A DNA stretch of 42,253 nt from Tindallia sp. MSAO_Bac2 (GTDB taxonomy: Bacteria; Bacillota; Clostridia; Peptostreptococcales; Tindalliaceae). The stretch spans positions 1 to 42,253 of the forward strand of contig QYZZ01000044.1 of assembly GCA_003838145.1 (NCBI GenBank). The letters are read 5' to 3'. The translations under genes and the position numbers were made by a program. How positions within the stretch are numbered: the stretch's first letter is position 1; every line of letters starts with the position of its first letter. Positions 32,884 to 40,409 of the stretch are shown piece after piece. The notes beneath the pieces are model-generated. The model made no database searches, had not been told where the DNA came from, and saw only the letters and a program-made list of their open reading frames with translations.

Positions 32884-35022
32884 ATGGAAATAATCCGAGG
32901 CCTGGTGGAACGGGTCACTTATTTGAATGAAGAAAATGGATATACTGTTATTAAAGTTAAAGCAAAAGGATTTCAGGATCTTGTTACGCTGGTGGGTATT
33001 ATGGGGAATATAAATGTCGGCTCTGTTTTGGAGGTAAAAGGCAATTGGAAAGTGGACCCCCAATATGGAAAACAATTTCAGGTAATTGAATTTCAGGAAA
33101 AGATCCCGGCTTCCAGACGGGGAATCGAAAAATACCTGGGAAGTGGACTGATTCATGGGGTCGGCCCGGTAAATGCAAAACGGATTGTCGGTCACTTTGG
33201 GGAAACCACAATTCAGGTGCTGGACGAGGAGCCGGAGAGACTGATGGAAGTAGAAGGTATAGGTAAAAAAAGAGCTGTCACTATCCAAAAGGCCTGGGAG
33301 GCTCAAAAGGACATTAAAAACGTGATGCTCTTTCTTCAGTCTCACGGTGTATCGACGGCTTATGCGGTGAAAATCTATAAGACCTATGGAAATGAAAGCA
33401 TTCCCATCGTCAGCGAAAACCCATACAGGCTGGCAGAAGATATCTGGGGTATTGGATTTAAAACAGCAGATAAAATCGCTAAGCATATGGGTTTTGAAAA
33501 CGATTCTCCGAATAGGGTTAACGCTGGTTTGGAATATGTCCTTGCGGAATTGTCTGGCGAGGGGCATTGCTATGCCAGAAAACAACAATTAACAGAAGCG
33601 GCTGTGTCAATTCTGGAAATAGATGAAGAACTGGTGGAAAAAGGTATTCTAAGAATGCTTGAAGCCGGTAAAATAATTAACGACCTGGAAGACTCAATAT
33701 ACTTACCTGTTTTTTATTATAGCGAGGTAAAAGTTGCCCGAAAAATTGCGAATTTGATGGAAGGACCTTCCAGATATGGGCAGATTGATGTTGAAAAACA
33801 GCTGAAAGAACAAAAACATTCCATCAAATACCATGACATTCAGATAAAAGCAATTCACAAGGCTATTGGTTCAAAAATGATGGTTTTGACAGGTGGTCCG
33901 GGCACGGGTAAGACGACAACAACGCTGGCAATAATTAAAACATTTGAGCAACTGAAGGCAAAAGTTATGTTGTGTGCACCGACAGGCAGGGCGGCTAAAA
34001 GACTGTCTGAAACAACCAGGAGGGAAGCCAAGACCATCCATCGAATGCTGGAGTTCAAGCCGGGTGAGGGGTTTAAAAAAAACCAGGATCATCCGTTGAA
34101 TTGTGATGTGTTGATTGTTGACGAAGCTTCCATGCTGGATATTGTGTTAACCAATAACTTAATAAGAGCTTTGAAGAATGACACAGTTCTTATTTTTGTT
34201 GGAGATGTGGATCAGCTTCCCTCTGTAGGCCCCGGTAATGTGCTTAAAGATATCATTGCCTCAGGATGCATACCGGTCGTTAAACTGGAGCGGATTTTTC
34301 GCCAAGCCCGTGGAAGTTTAATCATAACCAATGCGCACCGGATCAACCAGGGTGACTTTCCGTACCTTAAAGGCCGGCGAAATAGAGATTTTTTTTACAT
34401 GGAGTCAGATGATCCGGAGGAAATACCGGAAAAAATTGTATCCCTGTGCAATAAACGACTGCCGCAATACTATGGAATTGACCCTATAGATGATATCCAG
34501 ATACTTTGCCCGATGCAAAGAGGGAGCACTGGTGCTTTTCAACTGAATCAACTATTGCAGGAGCGGCTAAATCCACAGGATAAAAAAATTAACTATGGAG
34601 GTACTCAATTCAGGCTGCAGGATAAGGTAATGCAGATTCGTAACAACTATGATAAAAATGTTTATAACGGTGATATTGGCCGTGTTACAGGTGTTGATGA
34701 AGTGAACCGAAAAATATTTGTTAACTTTGACGGCCTGGTGAAAGAATATCAGGATTCAGAGATGGATGAGATTGTCCTTGCTTACGCTATGACAGTACAT
34801 AAAAGTCAGGGGAGCGAATATCCCGTAGTCATTGCGCCTCTGACAACCCAACACTTTATGATGCTTCAGAGAAACCTGCTGTATACCTGCGTCACCAGAG
34901 CAAAGAAAATATTAGTGCTGATAGGATCCAAAAAAGCGATTGCAATGGCCGTGAAAAATAATAAAGTGGAAGATCGGAATACATGGCTTGCCAGACGGAT
35001 AGAGGGCTTCATCAATCAGTAG
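32884..35022 (+). CDS. recD2: RecD-like DNA helicase (RecD2/YrrC)
   Basis: A 712-residue SF1B 5'-3' helicase. The N-terminal OB-like part and helix-hairpin-helix region (IHGVGPVNAKRIV, VEGIGKKRAVTI) precede the motor with Walker A TGGPGTGKTTTTLA (about residue 337), VDEASMLDI, GDVDQLPSVGPGNVL and the SF1 motif VHKSQGSEYPVVI near the end. This is the stand-alone RecD2 of Gram-positives, involved in replication-fork and mismatch repair and not in a RecBCD complex. Length is near the family's usual 720-750. It is followed by a terminator and may begin just after the preceding gene (75 bases). Confidence 0.95.
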   Translation: MEIIRGLVERVTYLNEENGYTVIKVKAKGFQDLVTLVGIMGNINVGSVLEVKGNWKVDPQYGKQFQVIEFQEKIPASRRGIEKYLGSGLIHGVGPVNAKRIVGHFGETTIQVLDEEPERLMEVEGIGKKRAVTIQKAWEAQKDIKNVMLFLQSHGVSTAYAVKIYKTYGNESIPIVSENPYRLAEDIWGIGFKTADKIAKHMGFENDSPNRVNAGLEYVLAELSGEGHCYARKQQLTEAAVSILEIDEELVEKGILRMLEAGKIINDLEDSIYLPVFYYSEVKVARKIANLMEGPSRYGQIDVEKQLKEQKHSIKYHDIQIKAIHKAIGSKMMVLTGGPGTGKTTTTLAIIKTFEQLKAKVMLCAPTGRAAKRLSETTRREAKTIHRMLEFKPGEGFKKNQDHPLNCDVLIVDEASMLDIVLTNNLIRALKNDTVLIFVGDVDQLPSVGPGNVLKDIIASGCIPVVKLERIFRQARGSLIITNAHRINQGDFPYLKGRRNRDFFYMESDDPEEIPEKIVSLCNKRLPQYYGIDPIDDIQILCPMQRGSTGAFQLNQLLQERLNPQDKKINYGGTQFRLQDKVMQIRNNYDKNVYNGDIGRVTGVDEVNRKIFVNFDGLVKEYQDSEMDEIVLAYAMTVHKSQGSEYPVVIAPLTTQHFMMLQRNLLYTCVTRAKKILVLIGSKKAIAMAVKNNKVEDRNTWLARRIEGFINQ

Positions 35023-35028
35023 ATCCCT

Positions 35029-35067
35029 AATCTTTTGTCCATGATACAAGGACGAAAGATTTTTTTT
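35029..35067 (+). terminator. Terminator of recD2
   Basis: Arms AATCTTTTGTCC (35029-35040) and GGACGAAAGATT (35050-35061), 12 pairs with one wobble, then eight T in the tract ending at 35067. Confidence 0.85.
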
Positions 35068-35141
35068 GGATACTGAAAAAAATCAGGAATCAGTATAATC
35101 GTTGAAAAATTAATGATAAAGATGGTTAGGGAATGTTATAT

Positions 35142-35161
35142 TCAAATATTCTGATATTTGA
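35142..35161 (+). promoter_or_regulatory. Perfect palindrome overlapping the abgT promoter -35
   Basis: TCAAATAT-TCTG-ATATTTGA: 8-bp perfect arms with a 4-base centre; its right end shares TTGA with the -35 hexamer. A second pair, ATATTCAA (35137-35144) and TTGAATAT (35177-35184), overlaps the -10. A protein bound here would block the promoter. Its regulator is unknown; the TetR gene at 36878 is one candidate. Confidence 0.7.
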
Positions 35162-35186
35162 CACGAGGATTAATCTTGAATATACT
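35158..35186 (+). promoter_or_regulatory. Promoter of the AbgT transporter gene
   Basis: TTGACA (35158-35163), 17-base spacer, TATACT (35181-35186): 11 of 12 consensus positions. The leader from about 35193 is about 78 bases long. Confidence 0.85.
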
Positions 35187-35200
35187 CTTATTGCACATTT

Positions 35201-35251
35201 GGAAAATGCGGAAGAAATGACTTCCTAATGCATTTTCTAAAAAAAAAAAAA
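35201..35251 (+). promoter_or_regulatory. Leader hairpin and A13 tract before the AbgT gene
   Basis: GGAAAATGC (35201-35209) pairs with GCATTTTCT (35230-35238, last pair wobble) and inner GGAAG with CTTCC, with a TAAT bulge. Thirteen A follow (35239-35251), then the ribosome site AGGAG at 35259-35263. It could control translation or RNA stability; the A tract is prone to slippage. Confidence 0.5.
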
Positions 35252-35270
35252 GGGAGTTAGGAGTGAAAAA

Positions 35271-36818
35271 ATGAGTCAGGAAGTGAAAAAGAAAAAGGGA
35301 ATTTTTAATCGTTTTCTGGACGTTGTTGAGCGCGTAGGAAATCGATTGCCTCACCCGGTGACATTGTTTGCACTTTTTAGTTTGGCAGTAATTGTTATTT
35401 CGTTTTTTGCAGCGCAGGCCGGTGTGTCGGTAACCTTCGAAAGAATTGACATTGCCAGTGGCGAAATGGAAGAAGTAGTCGTTACGGCGGTTAGTTTGTT
35501 ATCTGTCGAAGGGATCAGACGAATTTTCTCCGAAGCGGTTACCAACTTCACGGGTTTCGCACCGCTGGGTACTGTTTTGGTAGCTATGCTTGGAGTTGGT
35601 GTTGCAGAAGGTACAGGTCTTATTCAGGCTGCTCTGAGAAAGCTTGTTCTTTCCACACCACAGAAGCTGGTAACAGCAGTAGTTGTTTTTGCGGGAATTA
35701 TGTCAAACCTGGCATCGGATGCAGGTTATGTTGTTTTAGTTCCTCTTGGAGCCCTGATTTTTCTTAGCTTTGGAAGACATCCTATTGCTGGTCTGGCAGC
35801 GGCTTTCGCCGGAGTTTCCGGTGGATTCAGTGCTAACCTGCTGGTGGGTACCATTGATCCATTGCTGGGTGGAATCAGTCAGCAGGCAGCTCAGATGTGG
35901 CAGCCAGACTATACTGTTGACCCAACTGCAAACTGGTACTTTATGATTGCGTCTACATTTTTGATTACAATTTTGGGTACTTTGGTAACAGAGCGTATTG
36001 TAGAACCACGACTGGGAGAATATCATGGTGATGCTGAAGTTAGTATTGATCAGGTTGCAGAAAATGAGAACAAGGGATTAAAATGGGCAGGAATTTCACT
36101 TGTAGTATTTATTGCAATCATGGCAGCGCTTGTTGTTCCAGAGAATGGAGCGTTAAGAGCTGATGATGGACAGATACTTGCCGGATCAGCATTTATGGCA
36201 GGTTTGGTACCGATTATTGCATTGTTCTTCCTGATTCCAGGAGTTGCCTTTGGAATGGCCTCTGGTTCTGTAAAAAGTGATAAAGACATAGCCGGATTCA
36301 TGGGTAAGGCAATGTCTTCCATGGGCGGATATCTGGTATTGGCTTTTGCGGCCGGACAGTTTGTGGCATACTTTAGCTGGAGTAACCTGGGAACGATTTT
36401 AGCTGTTACAGGTGCGGATTTTCTTGAAGCAACGGGCATGACAGGAATTCCGATGCTGATTGGATTTATTATCGTATCCGGATTCATCAACCTGTTTATT
36501 GGGAGTGCATCTGCAAAATGGGCTATTATGGCACCGGTATTTGTTCCGATGCTGATGGCTGTTGGATACACACCTGAACTGACGCAGCTGGCTTATCGTA
36601 TTGGTGACTCTGTTACCAACATCATTACGCCGCTTATGTCTTACTTTGCCATTATTGTGGCATTCGCCAAGAAGTACGATGAAGACACAGGTATCGGTAC
36701 GCTGATTTCCTCGATGCTGCCATACTCGATAGTGTTCATGCTTGGTTGGACGATTATGTTTGTGGTCTGGGCAGTACTTGGATTACCTCTTGGCCCTGGC
36801 GTTACCATGTTCTATTAA
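35271..36818 (+). CDS. AbgT family transporter (aminobenzoyl-glutamate type)
   Basis: A 515-residue membrane protein with about 11-13 segments. Family marks: LPHPVTLFALFSL near the start, GFAPLGTVLVAMLGVGVAE, the re-entrant-loop-like SNLASDAGYVVLVPLGA and GVSGGFSANLLVGTIDPLL, and GSASAKWAIMAPVFVPM. AbgT proteins import p-aminobenzoyl-glutamate or export sulfonamides. Import would supply substrate to M20D hydrolases like the one at 4651, though that gene is 30 kb away. The start at 35271 has AGGAG 7 bases upstream. Confidence 0.92.
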   Translation: MSQEVKKKKGIFNRFLDVVERVGNRLPHPVTLFALFSLAVIVISFFAAQAGVSVTFERIDIASGEMEEVVVTAVSLLSVEGIRRIFSEAVTNFTGFAPLGTVLVAMLGVGVAEGTGLIQAALRKLVLSTPQKLVTAVVVFAGIMSNLASDAGYVVLVPLGALIFLSFGRHPIAGLAAAFAGVSGGFSANLLVGTIDPLLGGISQQAAQMWQPDYTVDPTANWYFMIASTFLITILGTLVTERIVEPRLGEYHGDAEVSIDQVAENENKGLKWAGISLVVFIAIMAALVVPENGALRADDGQILAGSAFMAGLVPIIALFFLIPGVAFGMASGSVKSDKDIAGFMGKAMSSMGGYLVLAFAAGQFVAYFSWSNLGTILAVTGADFLEATGMTGIPMLIGFIIVSGFINLFIGSASAKWAIMAPVFVPMLMAVGYTPELTQLAYRIGDSVTNIITPLMSYFAIIVAFAKKYDEDTGIGTLISSMLPYSIVFMLGWTIMFVVWAVLGLPLGPGVTMFY

Positions 36819-36831
36819 AAATCACTATTTT

Positions 36832-36867
36832 AAAACAGCCTCCGGTATGAACTGGAGGCTGTTTTTT
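36832..36867. terminator. Bidirectional terminator between abgT and the TetR gene
   Basis: Arms AAAACAGCCTCC (36832-36843) and GGAGGCTGTTTT (36854-36865), a perfect 12-bp stem with a 10-base loop and T/A runs on both sides. The TetR gene ends at 36878 on the other strand. Confidence 0.88.
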
Positions 36868-36877
36868 GATGTATGTA

Positions 36878-37480
36878 CTATTTTGGATTGCCTTCTATGG
36901 TCTCACTTAAATGCTGCTGAACTCCTTTCCAAAAGATCTGAAAACTATGCTCATAAGGCTGGGTGTCATCCTCGAAAACAAACAGTGAATAAAGTGTCCC
37001 TAAAATAAGCACCATGAAAGAATTGTGAAAGGCGTGTACGTGGTTTTCATCTAAGTCGTTATGGCGGGCGTAATTGGTATATATATTTGTCAGGTAGTTT
37101 ATGTTTCGTTGATGAATTTTCATATGAGCACTTTCTACTTTTTGTTTTAATGTTCCTTCAGATAGCAGCATGCATCTCTTCCAAAAACACAACCTGGTAG
37201 GATCATTAAAAAAATCCAGATTGAAAAAATAGAATTTTTTGACGGTTGTTTCAAGGTCGTTGGGGTCAGAAGCTTCTAAGGCAGTTAATGTAGCTTTATC
37301 AAACTTATCCAGCTCCAGGCTTATTACGTGAAATAACAGGTGGTCTTTGCTGTCAAAATGTGCATACAGAGACGATTTTTTTATAGATGATGCGTCGGCA
37401 ATGTTACTTAAGGATAAAGTGTCACCAAGTCGGGAAAACAGTTCATATGTGTTCTCAATAATCTCATGCTTTTTGCTCAT
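36878..37480 (-). CDS. TetR/AcrR family transcriptional regulator
   Basis: A 200-residue repressor. The N-terminal helix-turn-helix lies at about residues 6-50 (LSLSNIADASSIKKSSLYAHF), followed by a helical ligand and dimer domain with several Phe/Tyr (FYFFNLDFFNDPTRLCFWKR). The start at 37480 has AAAAGGAGCG upstream; a longer in-frame Met 19 codons earlier has no ribosome site. It is divergent from the antiporter gene and convergent with abgT, so either could be its target. Ligand unknown. Confidence 0.88.
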   Translation of the reverse strand: MSKKHEIIENTYELFSRLGDTLSLSNIADASSIKKSSLYAHFDSKDHLLFHVISLELDKFDKATLTALEASDPNDLETTVKKFYFFNLDFFNDPTRLCFWKRCMLLSEGTLKQKVESAHMKIHQRNINYLTNIYTNYARHNDLDENHVHAFHNSFMVLILGTLYSLFVFEDDTQPYEHSFQIFWKGVQQHLSETIEGNPK

Positions 37481-37583
37481 ATCAGGTACGCTCCTTTTGC
37501 AATTATGAGATAAAGATGTAATCCTATTTATTGTCATACCCCAAAAACGGTTTTTTAACTCGCTGGTTCCTTTATTCCTGCTA

Positions 37584-37592
37584 TGTTATAAT
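37584..37592 (+). promoter_or_regulatory. Extended -10 promoter before the antiporter gene
   Basis: TGTTATAAT, the same extended -10 as at 8011 and 14744, with no clear -35. Transcription would start near 37599, about 60 bases before the ATG at 37660. Confidence 0.48.
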
Positions 37593-37659
37593 AAACGGGA
37601 TTCTTTATGATGTTGCCACTGGAAATAAAGCATGATACATCTGACGGGGAGAGATTTGA

Positions 37660-38844
37660 ATGGCAATAAGTTTAGCGTTAATTACGATTCTTGGCATGTT
37701 ATTTCACAGTCTTTTTCGAAAGATCGGACTTCCCGGCTTACTGGGTCTTTTACTGCTGGGAGCTTTGGGAGGGCCATATGGTCTGGATTTTATTGACGGG
37801 CAGGTTGTTGAAATATCCGCTGATCTTCGACAGATTGCACTAATTGTAATTCTGCTGAGGGCCGGACTGGGAATAAAGCGTGACACATTGAACCAGGTGG
37901 GAGTTAATGCACTTAAACTAAGCTTTCTGCCATGTATAATGGAAGGGATGACCATCACAGCGGCTGCCTTCTATTTATTTAATTTCTCCTTTCTGGAAGC
38001 TGGAATGCTGGGCTTCATCATTGCTGCTGTATCTCCGGCTGTTATCGTTCCGTCCATGCTGTCTTTTATTGAAGAAGGAAAAGGTGAGGAAAAAGGGATT
38101 CCCACCATGATGCTGGCCGGTGCCTCACTGGACGATGTTGTTGCAATTACTTTTCTGACTTCTTTTATAGGAATATATTCCGGACGGCAGGTGGCATTGT
38201 GGCAGCAGGTTCTTTCGATTCCCATGGCCATTTTTACAGGCTTATTACTGGGTTTGCTGGTAGCTGTTGCGCTGTTGAAATTATTTAATTCAATTGATAT
38301 AAGACATACTAAGAAAACCTTGATCCTTATCGGTACAGGAGTATTAATGACCGGGGTGGAAGATTTGATGCAGGGTGTTGTTCCCATGGCAAGTCTGATA
38401 GGGGTGATGTTTGTCGGGTTTATTATCCTGGAAAGAATGCCGCGGGTAGCGGAAGCTTTATCATCGAAACTGAATAAAGTGTGGGTCCTGGCGGAAATTG
38501 TTCTCTTTACAATGGTGGGGGCAGTGGTGAATGTTCCGTTGGCATTGGAGGCAGGCCTTGTTGGGATCGCCTTGATTGTCATAGGATTAAGTGCCAGGAG
38601 TCTTGGTGTGTTTTTATCCCTTGCCGGAAAACAGCATACAATGCGCGAAAAAATGTTTTGCATTATTTCCTACATCCCAAAAGCCACTGTTCAAGCGGCT
38701 GTTGGTGCGCTGCCCCTGGCTGCTGGCGCAGTTAAAGGTGAGGAGATTCTTGCGTTTGCTGTACTGTCCATTGTGATCACGGCACCGTTAGGTGCCTGGT
38801 TGATTCAGTGGGGTGGAAAGAACTTGCTGGAGGTAAAAGAGTGA
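37660..38844 (+). CDS. Cation:proton antiporter (CPA family)
   Basis: A 394-residue membrane protein with 11-12 segments. The start MAISLALITILGMLFHSLFRKIGLPGLLGLLLLGALGGPYG and the central LAGASLDDVVAITFLTSF, with the Asp-Asp pair expected for the ion site, mark the Kef/NhaP-like CPA superfamily. It probably exchanges Na+ or K+ for protons to hold pH and salt balance. No TrkA-N regulatory domain is attached. GGGGAGAG precedes the ATG. The YdcF gene overlaps its stop codon by 4 bases, indicating coupled translation. Confidence 0.88.
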   Translation: MAISLALITILGMLFHSLFRKIGLPGLLGLLLLGALGGPYGLDFIDGQVVEISADLRQIALIVILLRAGLGIKRDTLNQVGVNALKLSFLPCIMEGMTITAAAFYLFNFSFLEAGMLGFIIAAVSPAVIVPSMLSFIEEGKGEEKGIPTMMLAGASLDDVVAITFLTSFIGIYSGRQVALWQQVLSIPMAIFTGLLLGLLVAVALLKLFNSIDIRHTKKTLILIGTGVLMTGVEDLMQGVVPMASLIGVMFVGFIILERMPRVAEALSSKLNKVWVLAEIVLFTMVGAVVNVPLALEAGLVGIALIVIGLSARSLGVFLSLAGKQHTMREKMFCIISYIPKATVQAAVGALPLAAGAVKGEEILAFAVLSIVITAPLGAWLIQWGGKNLLEVKE

Positions 38845-39608
38845 AATCGGTAATATGGAAGATTGGTGCGGGAATAATATTATTGGGATTTTTGCAAATT
38901 ATTATACAGCACGGGACCCGGTTTGAAAGCCTTGGGCTGATTATTCTGGGGTTATCAATGGTTTCTTATCACCTTGCTGATAATATGTTCAAAAAACGCC
39001 TTATATTTTTGCATAAATATCCTTATATTAACAAGTTAATGATGGTTAAAGTATGGCTGTTCATATTCGTTGGCAGTGTGTTTATTCTTGTGCAGGCTAT
39101 GATAATGGTCACAATCCTCACGGCTGACGATGGCGGTGCAGACTATGCCGTTGTTCTTGGAGCCGGAATTATAAGACGGGAACCTTCCTATACACTTGCA
39201 CGAAGGCTGGATTCTGCAGTGGATTTCCTGAATGCATATCCGGACAGGCACGTGGTTGTCTCTGGTGGTCGGTCAGAAGGACAACTGGCGTCTGAGGCAC
39301 AGGTAATGAAATGGTATCTGGAAGGACAGAAAGTGCCTTCTGAGCAAATTTTGAAGGAAGAAGAATCTACCAATACATTGGAAAATATTCGCAACAGTGT
39401 TGAAGCTTTGGAAAAACATAAAGGTATCAATGTCGAAAAAATAGTGATTATTACTAGTGACTATCACATGTTCAGGGCACAGCTGATTGGAAGAAGAATA
39501 GGTGTAGAAACTCATGGAATAACCGCATCTTCGCCGACCAGCCTATACTGGTATTATGCAATGCGAGAGTTTGCTGCAATTTTTAAATCGATGATATCCG
39601 ACTGGTAA
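38841..39608 (+). CDS. YdcF/SanA/ElyC-like DUF218 membrane protein
   Basis: A 255-residue protein: two or three N-terminal membrane helices (about 5-90), then the DUF218 Rossmann-like domain (ADYAVVLGAG, VVVSGGRSEGQLASEA, STNTLENIRNSVEA and VIITSDYHMFRAQLIGRR). Relatives affect envelope integrity, lipid-carrier or polysaccharide steps, or bind SAM. The start is taken as GTG at 38841, in a GTGA overlap with the antiporter stop and 9 bases after GGAGGT; the frame extends to 38808 without a better site. Closed by a terminator. Confidence 0.87.
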   Translation: MKSVIWKIGAGIILLGFLQIIIQHGTRFESLGLIILGLSMVSYHLADNMFKKRLIFLHKYPYINKLMMVKVWLFIFVGSVFILVQAMIMVTILTADDGGADYAVVLGAGIIRREPSYTLARRLDSAVDFLNAYPDRHVVVSGGRSEGQLASEAQVMKWYLEGQKVPSEQILKEEESTNTLENIRNSVEALEKHKGINVEKIVIITSDYHMFRAQLIGRRIGVETHGITASSPTSLYWYYAMREFAAIFKSMISDW

Positions 39609-39629
39609 CTATTCTAATAAAACATAAAG

Positions 39630-39667
39630 AAAGCAGGGCTGATTGTTGATCAGGTGCCCTGCTTTTT
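39630..39667. terminator. Terminator after the YdcF gene, shared with the convergent small gene
   Basis: Arms AAAGCAGGGC (39630-39639) and GCCCTGCTTT (39656-39665) with an inner CTGAT/ATCAG stem, followed by TTTT. On the minus strand it also lies 19 bases after the stop at 39686, with A/T-rich flanks. Confidence 0.85.
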
Positions 39668-39685
39668 CATATGAAATGCATTTCT

Positions 39686-39868
39686 TTACCATTCGCTCTT
39701 AATTGATCCGGTTCCAAAATAGTTCATGGTAGAAAAATCCGAATCTACAATGGATTGATAGGTTTTTCCCGGAGAACTGACTGATTCTCCCTTTGTGTGG
39801 TGTGCACCAGTTGATTGATTTGAAAATGATTGATGCTGAGCTTGTTGTTTTTTAGTTAAACGTGTCAT
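39686..39868 (-). CDS. 60-residue protein of unknown function downstream of a T-box
   Basis: A soluble, polar protein rich in Ser, Thr, Gln, Lys and His, with no signal peptide, membrane helix or Cys; it ends in an aromatic-containing segment (YFGTGSIKSEW). Reality is supported by a strong AGGAGGGG ribosome site 7 bases before the ATG, by lying in the only transcript of an intact T-box leader (39971-40225) with a consensus promoter, and by a terminator after its stop. I do not recognise a family. It is not itself rich in Leu or Val, the two amino acids I find most likely for the T-box. Function unknown. Confidence 0.72.
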   Translation of the reverse strand: MTRLTKKQQAQHQSFSNQSTGAHHTKGESVSSPGKTYQSIVDSDFSTMNYFGTGSIKSEW

Positions 39869-39970
39869 AATGACCCCTCCTAAATTTAGAATATAAAAAA
39901 TATACAGACAATTCGAGCTCTGATCTTTCCAGTATCCCTCCTTTTCACATATTACCGGTATCTGGTATAC
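39869..39970 (-). other. Linker between T-box terminator and the 60-residue gene
   Basis: About 100 bases with no gene. It holds a second strong Shine-Dalgarno-like run (AAAAGGAGGG, 39945-39936 on the minus strand) with no ATG, GTG or TTG at workable distance; the nearest codon, CTG at 39932, would open a 26-codon frame overlapping the small gene's start. It may be a relic of a lost gene or an accidental match. Confidence 0.45.
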
Positions 39971-40225
39971 AAAAAACCCGTCCTTTAATAATCTAAAGGA
40001 CGGGTTATATGTTCCCGCGGTACCACCTTTTTTGCCTGCAACAGCAGACCACTCGTACGGAGTTAATCCTGGCGATAACGGCGCCGCCGGCTTCCATTAC
40101 TATAATTCACAGAAGCTGCTCGGGAGTGAGTAACAACAAGATCAGTACCGGTTCGCAGCAACCACCGGCTCTCTGCCACTAAATACTTATTGTTTATCTC
40201 CGTCAATGCATCTTTTTTATAATTA
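39971..40225 (-). ncRNA. T-box leader RNA with antiterminator and terminator
   Basis: On the minus strand: Stem I with the AGTA loop-E element and AGAGAG (40174-40169), the distal CCGGT/ACCGG hairpin, stem II/III region, the T-box GGTGGTACCGCG (40027-40016) and a terminator with 13-bp arms (40006-39994 and 39987-39975) and a T6 tract. The terminator's CCTTT can pair instead with AAAGG before the T-box, giving the antiterminator. The UGGU bulge calls for a tRNA with discriminator A. Specifier candidates in the Stem I loop are CUU (Leu, 40140-40138) or GUU (Val, 40137-40132); I cannot settle which. Confidence 0.95.
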
Positions 40226-40231
40226 AAACAT

Positions 40232-40260
40232 ATTATAGCAGGGGGTATGACGGACGTCAA
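40232..40260 (-). promoter_or_regulatory. Promoter of the T-box transcript
   Basis: TTGACG (40260-40255), 17-base spacer, TATAAT (40237-40232) on the minus strand: 11 of 12 consensus positions. Transcription would start near 40225. Confidence 0.9.
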
Positions 40261-40338
40261 GCAATTAACTGAAAAAAATAAAAAATTTTACCAATTCAAA
40301 AATATGTGCAAACATCTGACTGTTATAGGTTAAAAAAA

Positions 40339-40357
40339 TGAATACGAATTGTATTCA
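40339..40357 (+). promoter_or_regulatory. Perfect dyad overlapping the rarD promoter
   Basis: TGAATAC-GAATT-GTATTCA, 7-bp perfect arms, covering the -35 hexamer of the rarD promoter. It is a likely operator of an unidentified regulator. From 40261 to 40338 the sequence is A-rich and holds nothing else I can name. Confidence 0.6.
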
Positions 40358-40377
40358 CGGTAACGGAGGAGTATAAT
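40349..40377 (+). promoter_or_regulatory. Promoter of rarD
   Basis: TTGTAT (40349-40354), 17-base spacer, TATAAT (40372-40377). The -10 is perfect and the -35 matches at 3 positions, which suggests a regulated promoter. Confidence 0.7.
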
Positions 40378-40409
40378 AGAAGCTAAATTACAACTAAGGG
40401 AGTCTTGAT

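Noticed and set aside
32749-33588. 279-codon minus-strand open frame
   Set aside because: It is antisense to recD2 and the end of the nitrilase fusion; the Phe/Ser/His-rich translation looks like a codon shadow.
36050-36571. 173-codon minus-strand open frame
   Set aside because: Antisense to the AbgT transporter with the same shadow composition.
37971-38663. 230-codon minus-strand open frame
   Set aside because: Antisense to the antiporter; Thr/Pro/Ser-rich shadow of hydrophobic codons, no ribosome site.
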